A stretch of DNA of 64,000 nucleotides from positions 1,240,001 through 1,304,000 of the forward strand of contig JAGYXB010000135.1 of NCBI GenBank assembly GCA_022495005.1. Reading direction: 5' to 3'. The DNA is from Rhyacophila brunnea. Its lineage: Eukaryota > Arthropoda > Insecta > Trichoptera > Rhyacophilidae. Each line of letters begins with the position of its first letter. Position 1 is the stretch's first letter. Both the position numbers and the translations under genes were made by a program. Below, one piece after another: positions 61,882 to 64,000 of this stretch. The notes below the pieces were generated by a model. It was not told the DNA's origin. It made no database searches and saw nothing but the letters and a program-made list of their open reading frames with translations.

Positions 61882-64000
61882 TTTTTACCGAAAATAACGT
61901 CATTATACTTTTAAAAGAAACCCGAAATTTTAATTTAAAATGTTCATTTACGACGAACTATATGTCGAGTTGAATCTAAAATTAGCATCAATAATTCCGT
62001 TAAAATATGCTATTCGGAATCTTTTCCTGTACCTTATAATATGATTGTCGTACATGTCAATAACACCGTTGACATCTAACAGAAAAGGAAAATTACTTTT
62101 ACTAATATTAGGTACATATAGCTGATTTGATTTATCACTAACAGTCGATTACATTAAGATGTTTTTTTACTTTAGAATAATAATAATATGTAAGTAGAGG
62201 AATATTAAAAATATATAGAAAATATAGATAGGTATGCACATTCGATAGTGTTATTTTATCTTCCATTGCGGAAACACGCACGCGTTTTGGAGTGCTTTTC
62301 GCTGCCACCGTAAAGAGTAAAGAATAGCAACACTTGTTCATAAATCTAAGTATAGGCGCAGTTTCTCCCGAAGCGGCCAGCTGTGGCATGATCTATCGCC
62401 ATATCCGACAATGCCCTATCCAAGGGCTTTTCAACTTATAAAATGCGTGACTGTTTGCTGTAAAATAAAACACTGCAATGCAAAAACTTAGATCACAAAT
62501 ATATTTTGTTTTACCTTTCAAATAATTTGCTAGATTTTTTCACTGTATAAAAGTCAATTTAATATCATTGGCAAAAGCATTAATCCGAACAACCTTTTCA
62601 GTGTTCATTATTCCATAATTTTGATAATTTTTACGATTTGGATCAACATAATATTATATTTTAGAAATATTTTAATATTTATTTTATTTTAAATATAGGT
62701 TAACATAATTATTAATACCATAGTTCCACGAGGAAATAACACTTAATATAGCGTTTGAATTTGTCACAACAATTCTCATTTCAATTTAGAAATTCTTATT
62801 TTTAAGTATAATAGAATTTAGCAATATAATTAATGATAAATTCCATAAATTATTATTCGATTTTATAACACATTTAAAAAGCTTTTGACTGTGTTTTAAT
62901 TCAATATAATTATAATATTTTTTTAATTATTTCTCTATAAAAAGAACTAATGTATCAATATAAATATTCATTTCTATTATCATTTCCAAATCGGATAAAG
63001 AGCACGGACTCCCTTACCTATATAATGGGAATGTTTACTTCACCCACATTGTAACGATTAGTAGTAAGTCGTTCATTCAAACCTTATTTTAAGGATAAAA
63101 ATATGGAGAAAGACTAACACAAATATCTATAGCCTGATTTAAGATTTACAAACGTGGTTAAAACCTAACACGACGTGTTTTTCATTCATCAAATGGATTA
63201 TGAACCACAGACTCAGTATTATGATCACACCGCAATGAAATTTTATACCAGCAGAAATAAAATTCCAATCACGGAACATGGCCGAAATTAATTAAGAAAT
63301 TGTTTACAATATTTATGCAAGTCTGTATATTTCTGTAGAACTTGCAATTAGTTATCTTCAGTATCGTCTATATGGAAGTATGACACAAATAATAATATAT
63401 ATTAAATATTTTATTGGATATATTATGTATAATCCCTTTGAATAGTATGACAGTTTCTTTGTGATTAAATCGATTTATAAGTGAAACAATGACTGGCTAA
63501 TATTATGAACAGGAATTATATTTTCTTAAATAACGTGCGGGTGTTACAACAAGAATTCCAAGATCAGTGGAAAAAAGGGAGGTTGCAGCTTCTAAATTTG
63601 AATACTCTTACATAAGTATAAGTAAGTAATGTATAAGCTTACTCCATGTGGTATATATTAATTAATATCATATAATGTAAACATAGCAGTTTGGAGTCAG
63701 ATGCATTTACAAATTATTGTCGTTGTGCTATACCAAAATGCTGGTTGTTCAATGTGTGTGTGCAGTGATACATAGCATCTAACCAAAGCTCTAGTTTTTC
63801 AACTTTCAAAATTAAAAAATCGATGTATTTACCAATTTTATGGATACCACTCTGTACTAGTACAACCGCGTTACAATTATTACAATTTCGTGATAAAATT
63901 CGTTACTCTATTGTGACGAATTTGATCATAGAGAGGCACTTCACGTAATAACTACATGTATGCCGGATACTGTCCGAGTGTGTGAGGTCCAGTACCATTG
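61882..64000. other. AT-rich non-coding stretch, nothing firmly recognised
   Basis: A G+C-richer patch at 62260-62400 is open on the minus strand for about 80 codons without a recognisable domain. Otherwise no feature. Confidence 0.45.

Noticed and set aside
1..64000. CRISPR array, bacterial operon, rRNA or prophage
   Set aside because: None seen. The only regular arrays are the Helitron minisatellite and microsatellites, and the composition and splice structure are those of an animal genome.

Overview
The window is AT-rich eukaryotic DNA, most likely from a hemipteran insect and plausibly an aphid. That inference rests on base composition, the frequent taggtacct-type words, and the mix of Helitron, hAT, RTE-like LINE and tRNA-derived SINE sequence. 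No prokaryotic-style gene is present. Nearly all open reading frames over 60 codons are chance ORFs or shadows of transposon remnants.

One host-gene segment is recognised with good confidence: an 83-bp internal exon on the minus strand at 10573-10655. It is flanked by canonical splice sites and encodes the RNP1 half of the first RRM of a CELF/Bruno RNA-binding protein (CELF3-6 / Bruno-3 type). The neighbouring exons were not found, so most of the window probably lies in two large introns, about 10.5 kb downstream and up to about 53 kb upstream. The upstream stretch may also hold unrecognised 5' exons.

The rest is a layered record of transposition. 0-4.3 kb: an old hAT copy with a nested fold-back MITE, an RTE fragment and two tRNA-derived SINEs. 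9.7-12.3 kb: a putative LTR remnant, the CELF exon and two intact hAT MITEs with perfect 8-bp target duplications. 14.2-17.1 kb: a deleted Helitron (1.85 kb) and a LINE fragment with a 16-bp target duplication. 18.6 kb: a second SINE-B copy. 27.5-30.0 kb: a Helitron-like element filled with an approximately 110-bp minisatellite that has an approximately 455-bp higher-order period. 32-43.5 kb: MITEs, tRNA-like SINE heads, hAT elements and LINE 3' fragments, one of them between two copies of an approximately 158-bp direct repeat. 45-51.7 kb: more of the same, including a Jockey/CR1-type LINE end and a hAT MITE paired with the one at 34.9 kb. 52.3-53.2 kb: a cluster of three SINE-A copies. 54.8-56.4 kb: a second copy of the 14-kb Helitron family in reverse orientation. 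56.9-64 kb: mostly featureless AT-rich DNA with a last SINE-A copy.

All eight RTE-like LINE fragments and all SINE-A and SINE-B copies lie on the plus strand, antisense to the CELF gene. This fits purifying selection against sense insertions in introns, although the numbers are small. All calls come from reading the sequence alone; no database search was run.
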